Below, piece after piece: positions 1 through 8,343 of a stretch of DNA of 64,000 nt (position 1 is its first letter; each line of letters begins with the position of its first letter). The translations under genes and the position numbers were made by a program. Below the pieces are notes generated by a model. The model was not told where the DNA came from. It saw nothing but the letters and a program-made list of their open reading frames with translations, and did not search any database. Source of the DNA: Bacillus_CJ salitolerans. Its GTDB lineage: Bacteria > Bacillota > Bacilli > Bacillales > SA4. The stretch is taken from assembly GCF_042680805.1 (NCBI RefSeq), contig NZ_JBHUEM010000003.1, forward strand, positions 372,001 through 436,000. Reading direction: 5' to 3'.

Positions 1-90
1 GTATAGTAGTGGACTAACTGCAAGACCAGCTAAAAAAGGTAAAGCTAAATAGAGCTGGTCATGATGCTGTGGGTATATATAAGAAATCAC
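1..90 (-). CDS. Partial hypothetical membrane or secreted protein (N-terminus only)
   Basis: This is the first 30 codons of a leftward gene that leaves the window at its left edge. A GTG start at base 90 is preceded on the minus strand by AGGAGG (plus-strand 99-104) at a spacing of 8 bases, and the frame is open to base 1. The peptide starts MISYIYPQHH and then becomes hydrophobic (LALPFLAGLAV), which suggests a membrane segment. It is divergent from the fluoride exporter genes. The fragment is too short to assign a family. Confidence 0.5.
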   Translation of the reverse strand, partial: MISYIYPQHHDQLYLALPFLAGLAVSPLLY

Positions 91-174
91 TAATGCTACC
101 TCCTATATTCTATTTCATACTATAATATGGGAATAATAATAAAATGAGCACGTCTAATTAGGAGAGGAATATTG

Positions 175-573
175 ATGAGAAAGAGAGAACTAATATTTGT
201 AGGGGTTGGGGGATTCCTTGGTACGGGAATGAGATATTTATTAGGAAAATGGATGAGCGATTTTCATCCGATAGGCACGCTTTTAGCTAATTTGATAGGC
301 TGTTTGCTTATTGGATTTTTAGCATCTGCGACTGTTCAAACCCGAAATAGAAGATGGACTTGGCTCCTGTTTGGAACAGGTTTTTGCGGTGGATTTACAA
401 CTATGTCTACTTTAACAAGCGAATTGGTTTACACGGGAGTTGCAAGAGGTTTGTTTTATTCTGCTATGTATTTGATGGTGACCTTAGTAGGTGGTTTATT
501 GTTAACGTGGTGTGGCTACGAGTTACATTCGTTATGGAATAAGCGAAGCTCTAAGGAAGGTGAAGGTTCATGA
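175..573 (+). CDS. crcB1: Fluoride exporter CrcB/Fluc, first subunit
   Basis: This is a 132-residue, four-helix protein of the CrcB/Fluc family, which exports toxic fluoride across the membrane as dual-topology dimers. The family signatures are visible: a glycine-rich first helix ending in the conserved Arg (GGFLGTGMRY, R20), a polar Asn in helix 2 (N39), and the pore motif GFCGGFTTMSTLTSE near residues 69-83. The ATG at 175 is chosen because GGAGAGG lies 7 bases upstream; an in-frame TTG at 172 is less likely. Its stop overlaps the start of a second crcB gene by four bases (ATGA), so the two are probably translationally coupled and may form a heterodimer. I saw no fluoride riboswitch upstream. 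Confidence 0.9.
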   Translation: MRKRELIFVGVGGFLGTGMRYLLGKWMSDFHPIGTLLANLIGCLLIGFLASATVQTRNRRWTWLLFGTGFCGGFTTMSTLTSELVYTGVARGLFYSAMYLMVTLVGGLLLTWCGYELHSLWNKRSSKEGEGS

Positions 574-959
574 CATTTATATCTATTTGTATTGGGGGCT
601 CTATAGGAGCACTACTGCGATATTGGATTTCTGTCAATTTGGCTAACCGGTTTCCTTCGAAAAATCTAGTAGCTACTTATCTTGTGAACGGAATAGGCTC
701 CTTTTTGCTAGGGGTGATGATTGGCTTAATTGAAGCTGGAAAAATTCCTAGCTCGATGATAACGTCCATTATTTCTATCGGTTTTTTAGGAGCATTGACA
801 ACCTTTTCAACCTTTTCACTAGAATGTCTACAATTACTAAAGGATAGAAATATAGGTTTATTTATTCAATATATCTTATGGACTTTTGTAAGTACAGTTA
901 TGTTGTTTTTATTAGGGTCTACTTTTTTGAGTAGAGTGTATTCTCTTCTTTTTCATTGA
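570..959 (+). CDS. crcB2: Fluoride exporter CrcB/Fluc, second subunit
   Basis: This is a 129-residue CrcB/Fluc protein with the same plan as its upstream partner: helix 1 with GGSIGALLRY (R17), the helix-2 Asn (N40), and the pore motif GFLGALTTFSTFSLE at about residues 71-85. Tandem crcB genes are common in Bacillus, where two divergent subunits are thought to assemble with opposite orientations. The start codon lies inside the end of the upstream gene (ATGA overlap), with GAAGGTGAAGG acting as the ribosome site. No terminator hairpin is evident between this gene and the following c-di-GMP gene 100 bp downstream, but their functions are unrelated. Confidence 0.9.
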   Translation: MTFISICIGGSIGALLRYWISVNLANRFPSKNLVATYLVNGIGSFLLGVMIGLIEAGKIPSSMITSIISIGFLGALTTFSTFSLECLQLLKDRNIGLFIQYILWTFVSTVMLFLLGSTFLSRVYSLLFH

Positions 960-1059
960 AAAATTTGGTATAGTTAATGAGTGTCTATTTGTGTCGAACC
1001 GAATAGATATATGACTAAAAATACGATACTAGTAAACTCACTTGAGGAAGCGATAATGA

Positions 1060-3165
1060 ATGAAGCGGATGAAAGAGATCCTGAGCGCTGATTTGAAAAC
1101 AATAGATTCTAGCCAAAAAGTAAAAAGTCAAATTTTTGAGATTATTTTTAATGCTGTAAAAGATATGGTTTATATTATGAGGGTTGATGAAAATCTTCAT
1201 TTTCGCTATATTTATGCAAACGTAGAAGCGGTAAAACACGCTCGTTTATCAGATGCTAATATTGGACAAACACTCCAAGAAGTTCTTGAACCGAATCTTG
1301 CTTCCTATCTACATAACAAATACATAGAAGCGGTTATACATAACAAACCATTAAGTTTTCAGGATTCCTTTATTATTAAGCAACAAGAAGTTTTCAGTGA
1401 ATCCATATTAACACCTATTCATGATGACGAGGGTATATGTCGGTATGTAGTGAGTGTCACAAGAGATATAACGGATTCAGTACAAGAAAAAAAGAGGCTA
1501 GAAGAGAGCCAGCAGAGATACCGGTCGTTAATGGACCATAATATGGATGGAGTCTTATCCCTAAACGAAGTGGGAATTATTCAACAAGCAAATCCATCCT
1601 GCTATTCTATACTAGGTTATACCGAACGAGAATTAAAATATTTATCAATGATAGACTTAATTGAGCCAGAGTACAGATGTGTTGTAGAAAATGCGCTAAA
1701 CAGTACAATTTCTGGACATACGAATGATACGATTAACTGTCAGTTGGTTCATAAATCCGGTGATGCACTATTTGTCCAACTAAAAATGATTCCGATTGTC
1801 ATCTATGGCACAATAACCGGGGGATATTGCATCATTCGTGACATTACTGATCAAGTTCGGAATGACGAAGTGATGAAATTTATAGCCTTTCACGACCACT
1901 TAACCGGTCTTCCAAATCGTAGCTCGCTAAAAGAGGATATTGTACAATTTGTTCAAGACGCTACCTACAATAAGGAAAGCTTTAGTTTAATGTATTTGGA
2001 TTTAGATCGATTCAAGTTTTTAAATGATACAATGGGGCATAACATGGGTGATTTATTGCTAAAAGAAGTAGCAACAAGACTACTATCGATTGAACAGAAC
2101 AAAGGAACAGTATATCGTCAAGGCGGAGACGAGTTTATCTTTATTCTTCAAAATACAAATCGATTTGAAACACACGATATAGCCGAACAAATATTAGATT
2201 TATTCCGAACGCCATTTCTTCTAAATTCACAAGAATTTTTTGTCACTCCAAGTATAGGCATAAGCATGTTCCCAAGAGACGGTTCAGACGGTGAAACCCT
2301 TATTAAAAGTGCAGACACGGCTCTTTATCGAGTGAAAGAAAGAGGTAGGGGTCATTTTCAATTTTACTCAAATGACATGCGAAAAGGTAATTCACATATC
2401 ATGCTCCTTGAAACTTGCTTAAGAAAAGCTATAAAAAAAGACGAACTACTTCTCTACTACCAACCACAAGTTGATTTATCCACTGGTAAAATTTCTAGTT
2501 TTGAAGCACTATTAAGATGGAATTGTGGACTTCTTGGCTTTGTTTCACCAGCTGAATTTATTCCATTAGCAGAGGAAACCGGGTTAATATTACCAATTGG
2601 AGAGTGGGTGATAGAAGAGGTATGCAGACAGCAAAAGGAATGGCATGAAAAAGGGTATAACGAAATAGCCGTTGCTATAAATTTATCAGCAAGGCAGTTT
2701 CAACAACCAAATTTAGTTGAAGTCATTAAGAATTCCTTACATAAAAATAACGTCAATCCTAGCATATTAGAAATAGAAATAACAGAAGGCGCTATGCAAG
2801 ATACAAGAGAAACAATAGTTATTCTTCAACGATTAAAAGAGCTCGGTGTGCAAATATCAGTTGATGATTTTGGGACAGGTTATTCGTCTTTAAGTTACTT
2901 AAAGAGGTTCCCGCTTAATACTTTGAAAATTGACCAATCTTTTGTCAAGGATGTACTAACAGATAGTAAGGATGCTGCGATTATTACATCTATTATTCAT
3001 TTAGCTCAAAGCTTAGGTTTTAATGTTATTGCAGAAGGAGTCGAACTAGAAGAACAAGCACAATTTTTGCTGAGAAAGGGATGCCATAAAGCACAAGGCT
3101 TTTTATTTAGTCGCCCTCTTCCAGCAAATCAAATTGAAGAACAATACTTATTAGGAAAAGAGTGA
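1060..3165 (+). CDS. PAS-PAS-GGDEF-EAL cyclic di-GMP signalling protein
   Basis: This 701-residue protein makes and/or breaks the second messenger c-di-GMP. In order it has two PAS sensory domains (about residues 25-140 and 150-265), a diguanylate cyclase domain with intact GGDEF at 355-359, and a phosphodiesterase domain with intact EAL at 482-484, followed by IEITEG, DDFGTGYSSL, KIDQSF and EGVE, so both active sites look complete. No RxxD inhibitory site is visible just before GGDEF. There is no membrane segment, so it is probably cytosolic and senses a soluble signal. The ATG at 1060 has only a weak GAGG upstream; an in-frame ATG at 1069 is possible. B. subtilis DgcW (YkoW) has similar domains but adds an MHYT membrane domain that is absent here. 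Confidence 0.88.
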   Translation: MKRMKEILSADLKTIDSSQKVKSQIFEIIFNAVKDMVYIMRVDENLHFRYIYANVEAVKHARLSDANIGQTLQEVLEPNLASYLHNKYIEAVIHNKPLSFQDSFIIKQQEVFSESILTPIHDDEGICRYVVSVTRDITDSVQEKKRLEESQQRYRSLMDHNMDGVLSLNEVGIIQQANPSCYSILGYTERELKYLSMIDLIEPEYRCVVENALNSTISGHTNDTINCQLVHKSGDALFVQLKMIPIVIYGTITGGYCIIRDITDQVRNDEVMKFIAFHDHLTGLPNRSSLKEDIVQFVQDATYNKESFSLMYLDLDRFKFLNDTMGHNMGDLLLKEVATRLLSIEQNKGTVYRQGGDEFIFILQNTNRFETHDIAEQILDLFRTPFLLNSQEFFVTPSIGISMFPRDGSDGETLIKSADTALYRVKERGRGHFQFYSNDMRKGNSHIMLLETCLRKAIKKDELLLYYQPQVDLSTGKISSFEALLRWNCGLLGFVSPAEFIPLAEETGLILPIGEWVIEEVCRQQKEWHEKGYNEIAVAINLSARQFQQPNLVEVIKNSLHKNNVNPSILEIEITEGAMQDTRETIVILQRLKELGVQISVDDFGTGYSSLSYLKRFPLNTLKIDQSFVKDVLTDSKDAAIITSIIHLAQSLGFNVIAEGVELEEQAQFLLRKGCHKAQGFLFSRPLPANQIEEQYLLGKE

Positions 3166-3189
3166 ATGACCGATATCATTCACTCTTTT
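3156..3189. terminator. Bidirectional terminator between the GGDEF-EAL gene and ykuE
   Basis: A perfect stem of AAAAGAGTGAATG and its complement, with an 8-base loop, gives a T-run on either strand. It overlaps the last codons of both convergent genes. Confidence 0.85.
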
Positions 3190-4052
3190 CAATCTGCTTT
3201 TAAAGTGAACAGAGAAATTTCTGGCTTTGAGAAAAACCTAAAGGGAACTCTAGTCGTCCCTAATCCCCTGTTCACATACAAGGTGAGTGGCTTTTGACCA
3301 ATAGAGTAAAAACCCTCTACATATTCAGTTCCGTACGGTGGTGTAACAATAGGACCTATAAAAGGAATTTGTATTTGTCCTCCGTGACTATGGCCAGATA
3401 GTTGAAGTTGAACTGGATAAGAATGGCTTACCTTAGCCACATCTGGTTCATGAGCAAGGAAAATTGTATAAGAATTCTCTGGGATTTTACCAAGTGTTTG
3501 TTCAAAATCAGGTCGCCCAAGCATATAATCATCTAATCCAGCTAAATAAATGGATGAATTCTTTACAGTAATGGGTATGTACGAATTAACAAGTAATTGA
3601 AAGTCAGAAAGCTCCATGATAATTTTGTATGATTCTGTCCCGTATCCTCCATGATCGTGGTTCCCATATATTGCGAATTTCCCTAATGGAGCTACGATTT
3701 TTTTCAGAATTGGAATAAGTTCCTCTGGGTGTCCGTATTGATCTGGGGCATCGATAAGATCTCCTGTGAACAAGACGAGGTCTGGTTTTAAATGATTAAT
3801 AGTCTCTACTAATTGCTCTAACTGCCTTGCATCATAGTAATGTCCGATATGAGTATCACTGAATTGCAAAATTTTTACCCCATCAAATGGTTCTGGAATA
3901 AATGATGATCGGATGGAATGCTCTGTAACTTCAAGCTGCTTAGGTTCTATGAATCTAGCATACGTATAACCAAATAATATGGTAAGGGTTGTCCCTATTG
4001 TTAAGCGGTACGCTTTCTTTAGAAAGCTTCTTCTTGTATATTGATCATTCAT
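3189..4052 (-). CDS. ykuE: Tat-exported metallophosphoesterase YkuE
   Basis: This is a calcineurin-like metallophosphoesterase with a twin-arginine signal (TRRSFLKKAYRLTIG, R7-R8 from this start) followed by a hydrophobic stretch, so it is exported folded to the cell surface. The metal-binding motifs appear in the usual order: SDTHIGH, TGDLID, GNHDHGG and SGHSHGGQ. B. subtilis YkuE is a Tat substrate of about the same length. The ATG at 4052 gives 287 residues; an in-frame start at 4097 would add 15 residues but has no visible ribosome site, so I prefer the shorter form with moderate certainty. It faces fadH across a divergent intergenic region, as in B. subtilis. Confidence 0.82.
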   Translation of the reverse strand: MNDQYTRRSFLKKAYRLTIGTTLTILFGYTYARFIEPKQLEVTEHSIRSSFIPEPFDGVKILQFSDTHIGHYYDARQLEQLVETINHLKPDLVLFTGDLIDAPDQYGHPEELIPILKKIVAPLGKFAIYGNHDHGGYGTESYKIIMELSDFQLLVNSYIPITVKNSSIYLAGLDDYMLGRPDFEQTLGKIPENSYTIFLAHEPDVAKVSHSYPVQLQLSGHSHGGQIQIPFIGPIVTPPYGTEYVEGFYSIGQKPLTLYVNRGLGTTRVPFRFFSKPEISLFTLKAD

Positions 4053-4136
4053 TATATTATCCAACCTATCTAAAAATTTTCTTGCACTTATCATCATATA
4101 ATTCTATAAACAATACAATTTTTGACACGGTCACGT

Positions 4137-4148
4137 TTCGGTACCGAA
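4137..4148. promoter_or_regulatory. 12-bp perfect palindrome in the ykuE-fadH divergent region
   Basis: TTCGGTACCGAA is a perfect dyad. It sits 85 bp upstream of the chosen ykuE start and about 190 bp upstream of fadH. It could be an operator for a dimeric regulator, but no known consensus was recognised, so this is only a candidate. Confidence 0.25.
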
Positions 4149-4334
4149 GGAATGAATATTATAGACAATTATACCATGCACGTGAATGAAATGTCTGTAA
4201 CTTATAAATGGTGCTTTTTCATGCAGTAATACAGTTAGAGAGACTAAATTTTCTTAATTTTCATAACTTACCTTTCTATCATAAAAATAAAAGATATAAT
4301 AGATGTAAGAACAACAACTAAGGAGCTGAATTGT

Positions 4335-5099
4335 ATGAAAGATAAAGTAGTTATTGTTACAGGTGGTTCTAGTGGTATGGGCTTTTATATGGCAAAACGA
4401 TTTGCAGAAGAAGGAGCTTTTGTTGTCATTACAGGTAGAACAGAAGAAAAGTTAGAAAAGGCAAAGAAAGAAATAGAAACAGAAGCAAATCGAGTGTTAA
4501 CCATACAAATGGATGTAAGAGAGCCAGATCATGTAAATCATATGGTCCAAAAGACTGTCGAGACATTTGGTACAATCGATTATCTTGTAAATAATGCAGC
4601 TGGAAACTTTATTTGTCCAGCAGAAAAGCTATCTTTTAATGGATGGAAATCAGTAATTGATATTGTTTTAAATGGAACATTTTATTGTAGCTCAGCAGTT
4701 GGTAAATATTGGATTGAACAAGGCGTAAAAGGAAGTATGATTAATATGATTGCTACATATGCTTGGGATGCAGGTGCTGGTGTCATTCACTCAGCAAGTG
4801 CTAAGGCAGGAGTGCTTTCAATGACAAGAACTTTAGCAGTAGAATGGGGAAGAAGATATGGTATCCGTGTAAATGCGATTGCACCAGGTCCAATAGAACG
4901 AACTGGTGGTGCAGACAAGCTATGGGAGTCAGAGGAAGCAGCCATTAGAACTATTAAAAGTGTACCTCTTGGAAGACTTGGTACACCAGAAGAGATAGCA
5001 GGCCTAGCAACGTTTTTATTTTCAAATGAGGCAGCCTATATTAATGGTGAGTGTATCACAATGGACGGAGGACAATGGTTGAACCAGTTCCCATTTTAG
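4335..5099 (+). CDS. fadH: 2,4-dienoyl-CoA reductase (short-chain dehydrogenase)
   Basis: This is a 254-residue short-chain dehydrogenase/reductase. The Rossmann nucleotide-binding motif TGGSSGMG lies at residues 9-16, NNAAGNF follows at about residue 90, and the C-terminus has the family ending YINGECITMDGGQWL. The sequence and its place beside ykuE match B. subtilis FadH (YkuF), which reduces 2,4-dienoyl-CoA esters during beta-oxidation of unsaturated fatty acids. The start is an ATG with AAGGAGC 10 bases upstream. No FadR operator of the usual form was found upstream, although TGAATGA half-site-like sequence occurs near 4183. Confidence 0.85.
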   Translation: MKDKVVIVTGGSSGMGFYMAKRFAEEGAFVVITGRTEEKLEKAKKEIETEANRVLTIQMDVREPDHVNHMVQKTVETFGTIDYLVNNAAGNFICPAEKLSFNGWKSVIDIVLNGTFYCSSAVGKYWIEQGVKGSMINMIATYAWDAGAGVIHSASAKAGVLSMTRTLAVEWGRRYGIRVNAIAPGPIERTGGADKLWESEEAAIRTIKSVPLGRLGTPEEIAGLATFLFSNEAAYINGECITMDGGQWLNQFPF

Positions 5100-5137
5100 T
5101 CAAATTCAAAACTACATAGTTCAAATTGATATAATGT

Positions 5138-5165
5138 ACGCATTGGGGTCGGATCTTCAGTGCGT
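5138..5165. other. Small hairpin in the fadH-ykuI gap
   Basis: ACGCATTG pairs with CAGTGCGT, including one G-U pair, around a 12-base loop. It is not followed by a T-run, so it is not a standard terminator. A TATAAT lies just upstream at 5130-5135 without a clear -35 box. Confidence 0.3.
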
Positions 5166-5234
5166 TACTGCTTTAACTGACTTATGAGTGGTATCAAATT
5201 GTAAATCAAAAAACAGAGATTGGGGATTTGAAGG

Positions 5235-6449
5235 ATGGATCCTATTGAAATTCTAACAAATGTTGATAAAGTAATTCCTTTCTTTCAGCCAATCTTTTCA
5301 GCAGATGAAAGAATGGTTATGGGATATGAGGTGTTAGGACGTATTCAATATAATGACGAATACGAATCTCTAGGAGCGTTTTTTCAAGACGAAACGATTC
5401 CAGATGAGTACCGCTTAGAAATAGACGATATAATCGTCAAAAAAGCCATTGAATATTGGATAACAAATGAAACAAAGCCCTATTTATTCTTGAATCGTAA
5501 TCCAAATCTACTCATGAAAGATAACGGTGAGTCACTGTTAAAGCTATTATTAAGCTATCAAGAAAAGGGACTACTGTTAGATCATATTATTATTGAGATT
5601 TCTGAACATGATTTTAATGGTGATATTGAGCAGTTAAATCATCTTCTTTTGTATTACAGGACCTATGGTCTTAAGGTTGCTGTAGATAATGTTGGCAATG
5701 GGGCTGGAAACTTTGACCGAATGAACTTGTTATCACCTGATATTTTAAAAGTAGATTTACATATGCTCAGAAAAACAAACGACCGTACTTCTTATCAGGA
5801 GGTGTTGTATTCATTATCATTACTAGCTAGAAAAATAGGTGCGATACTATTGTATCAAGATATTGAAACCATGTATCAATTGCAATACGCATGGCAAAAT
5901 GGTGGACGGTATTATCAAGGGTTCTATTTAAGTAAACCAAATAGTGAATTTATACAGCCAGATATTTTGAAAGATCAGTTGAACAGAGAAATGAAGCAAT
6001 TTATAGAGTTTGAAAAGAAAAAAATACAAAGTGTATACCATATTTCAGTGAAAATTCAACAAGAAATTCAAAAAGTGCTTGGGAAAAATAAAAAATCTCT
6101 AGAAGGTAACGAACTTTTATATGAGATTTCTAAACAATTATCCTATTGTAGCTTTAGAATGTATATTTGTGATGAAGATGGATTTCAACAATCTTCTAAC
6201 TATGTTAAAACGGAAATAGGATGGACACAACAACCTTCTTATCTCCATAAAAATTGGAGCTGGAGACCCTATTTTTTAGAAAATATTATGAGAATGAAAC
6301 TTGAAAAACAGGGTATTCTTTCAGACTCTTATAGTGATATTGAGACAGGGGAAACAATCCGTACTTTTTCATATCCTGTTAATCAACATCAATTTTTATT
6401 TATTGATTTGACATATGAATTCCTTTATGATGAGGGCGTTATTTTTTAA
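5235..6449 (+). CDS. ykuI: Degenerate EAL-domain c-di-GMP-binding protein YkuI
   Basis: This 404-residue cytosolic protein has an N-terminal EAL-like domain (about residues 1-250), a helical linker rich in Lys/Glu/Gln, and a C-terminal PAS-like domain. The signature EAL is EVL (E32-V33-L34 in YEVLGRI), and the usual DDFGTG loop is DNVGNG, so a catalytic acidic residue is missing. B. subtilis YkuI, in the same place next to fadH, crystallised with c-di-GMP bound but has no established hydrolysis, so this is more likely a sensor than an enzyme. The start ATG follows TTGGGGATTTGAAGG. The neighbouring full GGDEF-EAL protein could supply its ligand. Confidence 0.85.
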   Translation: MDPIEILTNVDKVIPFFQPIFSADERMVMGYEVLGRIQYNDEYESLGAFFQDETIPDEYRLEIDDIIVKKAIEYWITNETKPYLFLNRNPNLLMKDNGESLLKLLLSYQEKGLLLDHIIIEISEHDFNGDIEQLNHLLLYYRTYGLKVAVDNVGNGAGNFDRMNLLSPDILKVDLHMLRKTNDRTSYQEVLYSLSLLARKIGAILLYQDIETMYQLQYAWQNGGRYYQGFYLSKPNSEFIQPDILKDQLNREMKQFIEFEKKKIQSVYHISVKIQQEIQKVLGKNKKSLEGNELLYEISKQLSYCSFRMYICDEDGFQQSSNYVKTEIGWTQQPSYLHKNWSWRPYFLENIMRMKLEKQGILSDSYSDIETGETIRTFSYPVNQHQFLFIDLTYEFLYDEGVIF

Positions 6450-6631
6450 TACTTGTTTCTTTTCTATGTTGCTAGTAATAAGACAAAGCAATGACTAATT
6501 GATAGAATATAAAAAACGCCTCGTAAGCTGTTTCCTTAACTTTTAAGTGAAAATAGCACTGTCTATCTATGTATAACTGTTACCTATTTGTGAAAATATA
6601 AAGTGAACTTTTAACAAATGGGGTGATTCAT

Positions 6632-6871
6632 TTGACAATGCTTGATATAGTATTGGCTGTACTAGGGACGATCATTTTAATTACCGGTTTATTCTACACG
6701 TTCAATATCTCCAAAAATACGAAATACCAAACAAATGGGTATGATACTGAAGTTAATCCTAAAGTTCAGGATCATCCATATACGAGAAATCCAATATTTT
6801 TAACTTATATTATTGCTGGTGTACTCATCATCGGATATATCATCTTTAGGGCATTAACTTCTCAGTGGTAA
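6632..6871 (+). CDS. Small two-helix membrane protein, unknown function
   Basis: This protein of about 79 residues has two predicted membrane helices (IVLAVLGTIILITGLFYTF and TYIIAGVLIIGYIIF) joined by a polar loop of about 30 residues rich in Asn, Lys and Pro. The ribosome site GGGGTGA at 6620-6626 best serves the TTG at 6632 (5-base spacing); the ATG at 6638 is the alternative. A terminator follows 29 bp after the stop, so it is probably a single-gene unit. I do not recognise the family. Confidence 0.65.
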   Translation: MTMLDIVLAVLGTIILITGLFYTFNISKNTKYQTNGYDTEVNPKVQDHPYTRNPIFLTYIIAGVLIIGYIIFRALTSQW

Positions 6872-6899
6872 AAAGAGTATGAAATCATTATTGGATAAA

Positions 6900-6931
6900 A
6901 AAAGGCTACAACCTTATGGATGTAGCCTTTT
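6900..6931 (+). terminator. Terminator of the small membrane protein gene
   Basis: AAAAGGCTACA pairs with TGTAGCCTTTT around a 10-base loop, with T residues at the end of the stem. An apparent reading frame across this hairpin is not a gene. Confidence 0.75.
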
Positions 6932-7164
6932 GTCAATATCTAATAAGATGATTTTTTTAGCGACTTACCATCTTGATATTTTATTTGTTGATATTTGTTT
7001 AAACATGAGAGAGAAAGGGAATTTCTGTAGAAAGAAAAGCAAACAGTGTCTAATGCTGCCATTATTTTACGAACGATAGCCAGTCCAAATAAACCTCTTC
7101 ATTGATACAATGACAAGTAAGAACAAATTTATCCATAAATGGTTCGTGAGAGGGGATTAATCGA

Positions 7165-7956
7165 ATGAAAAAGGGCAACATTTCGGTTATTTTGACTTTT
7201 CTTCTTGTCTTATTTGCGATCAATCATCCAGTACAAGCATCAAACATGTTGGACAAGCAGGGGGTTAAACAACTGCTAAAAGATGCACATGAAGCACAAT
7301 TGTCTTTAACAGAAAAACATCATACGTGGGGTGAGGTGACTAGTAAACTTTATCCTTACCTAAGTAGAACATTTGCAAAAGACTTTTTAAAAGAGCATGT
7401 TGTTTATGAAGAGGAAGGCTATATTGTTTATGGCACCGACTTTTCAAAATATGTTATACCACAATTAAGATTTGATGAAGAAACGGGTATCGTCTACAGT
7501 AAAGCGCAAAATCAAATCTTTATTTATGAGAAACAATGGGGAGACGGACCCGTCAGATTTGATGCTGAATATGAATTAGTAACCATAGAGTTAAATAAAG
7601 AAAAATGGGTGATTCGTGATATTGAGTATGTAAACGACTTGCCAGAACAGGTCCTGGAAAGTAATAGTCCAATCCAGAATAAAGAAGTATATCAACAAGA
7701 TACTATCCATCGTCAACAAAATCCTACAAAACCAAATGTACAATATAAACATTCAGATGCTTCAATCGAGAGTAATCAGAATGTGTCACAAACTAACATT
7801 CCAAACAAGCAAAGCAAGTTATCTTTTTATGAATTTATTGGGATCCGATCTTACCCTCAATTGATGAATCCGACACCATTTGGCTATCAACCATTAAATT
7901 CTAGGCAACAACAACAATCCATTTCATTATTATTTTCCTATATTTTATTCTATTGA
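7165..7956 (+). CDS. Secreted DUF3993-type protein
   Basis: This 263-residue protein carries a clear Sec signal peptide (MKKGNIS, a hydrophobic core, then VQA-S with cleavage near residue 25). The next 150 residues resemble the DUF3993 family: a helical LLKDAHEAQLSLTEK segment, then YGTDFSKYVIPQLRFD. The C-terminal 100 residues are low in complexity and rich in Asn, Gln and Ser, which suggests a disordered tail. The ribosome site is GAGAGGGG upstream of the ATG. It is flanked by terminators and looks monocistronic. Its function is unknown; the domain call is from memory of the family. Confidence 0.7.
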   Translation: MKKGNISVILTFLLVLFAINHPVQASNMLDKQGVKQLLKDAHEAQLSLTEKHHTWGEVTSKLYPYLSRTFAKDFLKEHVVYEEEGYIVYGTDFSKYVIPQLRFDEETGIVYSKAQNQIFIYEKQWGDGPVRFDAEYELVTIELNKEKWVIRDIEYVNDLPEQVLESNSPIQNKEVYQQDTIHRQQNPTKPNVQYKHSDASIESNQNVSQTNIPNKQSKLSFYEFIGIRSYPQLMNPTPFGYQPLNSRQQQQSISLLFSYILFY

Positions 7957-7957
7957 T

Positions 7958-7988
7958 AAAAGAGATCCCATGGAGAGATCTCTTTTTT
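7958..7988 (+). terminator. Terminator of the DUF3993 gene
   Basis: AAAAGAGATC and GATCTCTTTT form a stem around a 9-base loop, followed by a T-run. It starts immediately after the stop codon. Confidence 0.85.
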
Positions 7989-8047
7989 ATAAGTTAAGCG
8001 TACTATGTCAACTACTTTTTTTGAATTTTTAGGTAAGACAAATACAC

Positions 8048-8212
8048 CTATCCAAAGAAAAAAGGTTTCTCAATTACATCGCCAAAATAGTTGCATATCA
8101 AGGCTTTCTGATGAAGCTTCGCTGCATCGATAGAAACAATCAGTACTTGTTCGAGATTAACGTCTCTTAGTTGGTCTCGAAAGAGACTTCCCTTTTCCTT
8201 GAATGTGATATT
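8048..8212 (-). pseudogene. IS110-like transposase N-terminal remnant
   Basis: On the minus strand an open segment of 54 codons between two stops reads KGSLFRDQLRDVNLEQV, then LIVSIDAAKLHQKALICNYF, then GDVIEKPFFFG. The pattern (V-x-IDxAK followed by a short strand and PFFF) resembles the start of the DEDD nuclease domain of IS110-family transposases, where the first catalytic Asp lies in VxIDxAK. It breaks off at a stop right after PFFFG, there is no start codon with a ribosome site, and no downstream transposase follows. It is therefore a decayed fragment. The family call is from recognition of the motif only. Confidence 0.5.
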
Positions 8213-8222
8213 TTATATTAGT

Positions 8223-8326
8223 CCCCATGTGACTTCAACCTCCTATTTCCTATTGTTTGGGTGGATGAGATTGAGTTCCCTGTCAGGTACTTTTATCTTA
8301 CTTGAAGTCGCTGGGGATTTTTTTGT
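8223..8326 (+). other. Long-range stem followed by a T-run (possible sRNA or attenuator)
   Basis: TCCCCATGTGACTTCAA at 8222-8238 pairs with TTGAAGTCGCTGGGGA at 8302-8317, with one small internal mismatch. The 3' arm runs straight into TTTTTTT. The 63-base loop has no clear reading frame. It lies between the transposase remnant and the first dispersed repeat copy, and on the IS110-like remnant it would be the upstream non-coding end. Confidence 0.4.
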
Positions 8327-8343
8327 GTTTCTTTATGGTAACT

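Noticed and set aside
100..175. Fluoride riboswitch upstream of the crcB pair
   Set aside because: The leader is short and AT-rich, and the conserved GGNGATGG and pseudoknot elements of the fluoride riboswitch are not visible.
6879..7079. 66-codon frame after the small membrane protein gene
   Set aside because: It contains the terminator hairpin 6900-6931 and has no ribosome site.
8222..8326. T-box riboswitch
   Set aside because: A GGGTGG is present but the T-box consensus AGGGTGGNACCGCG and a downstream aminoacyl-tRNA or amino acid gene are absent.
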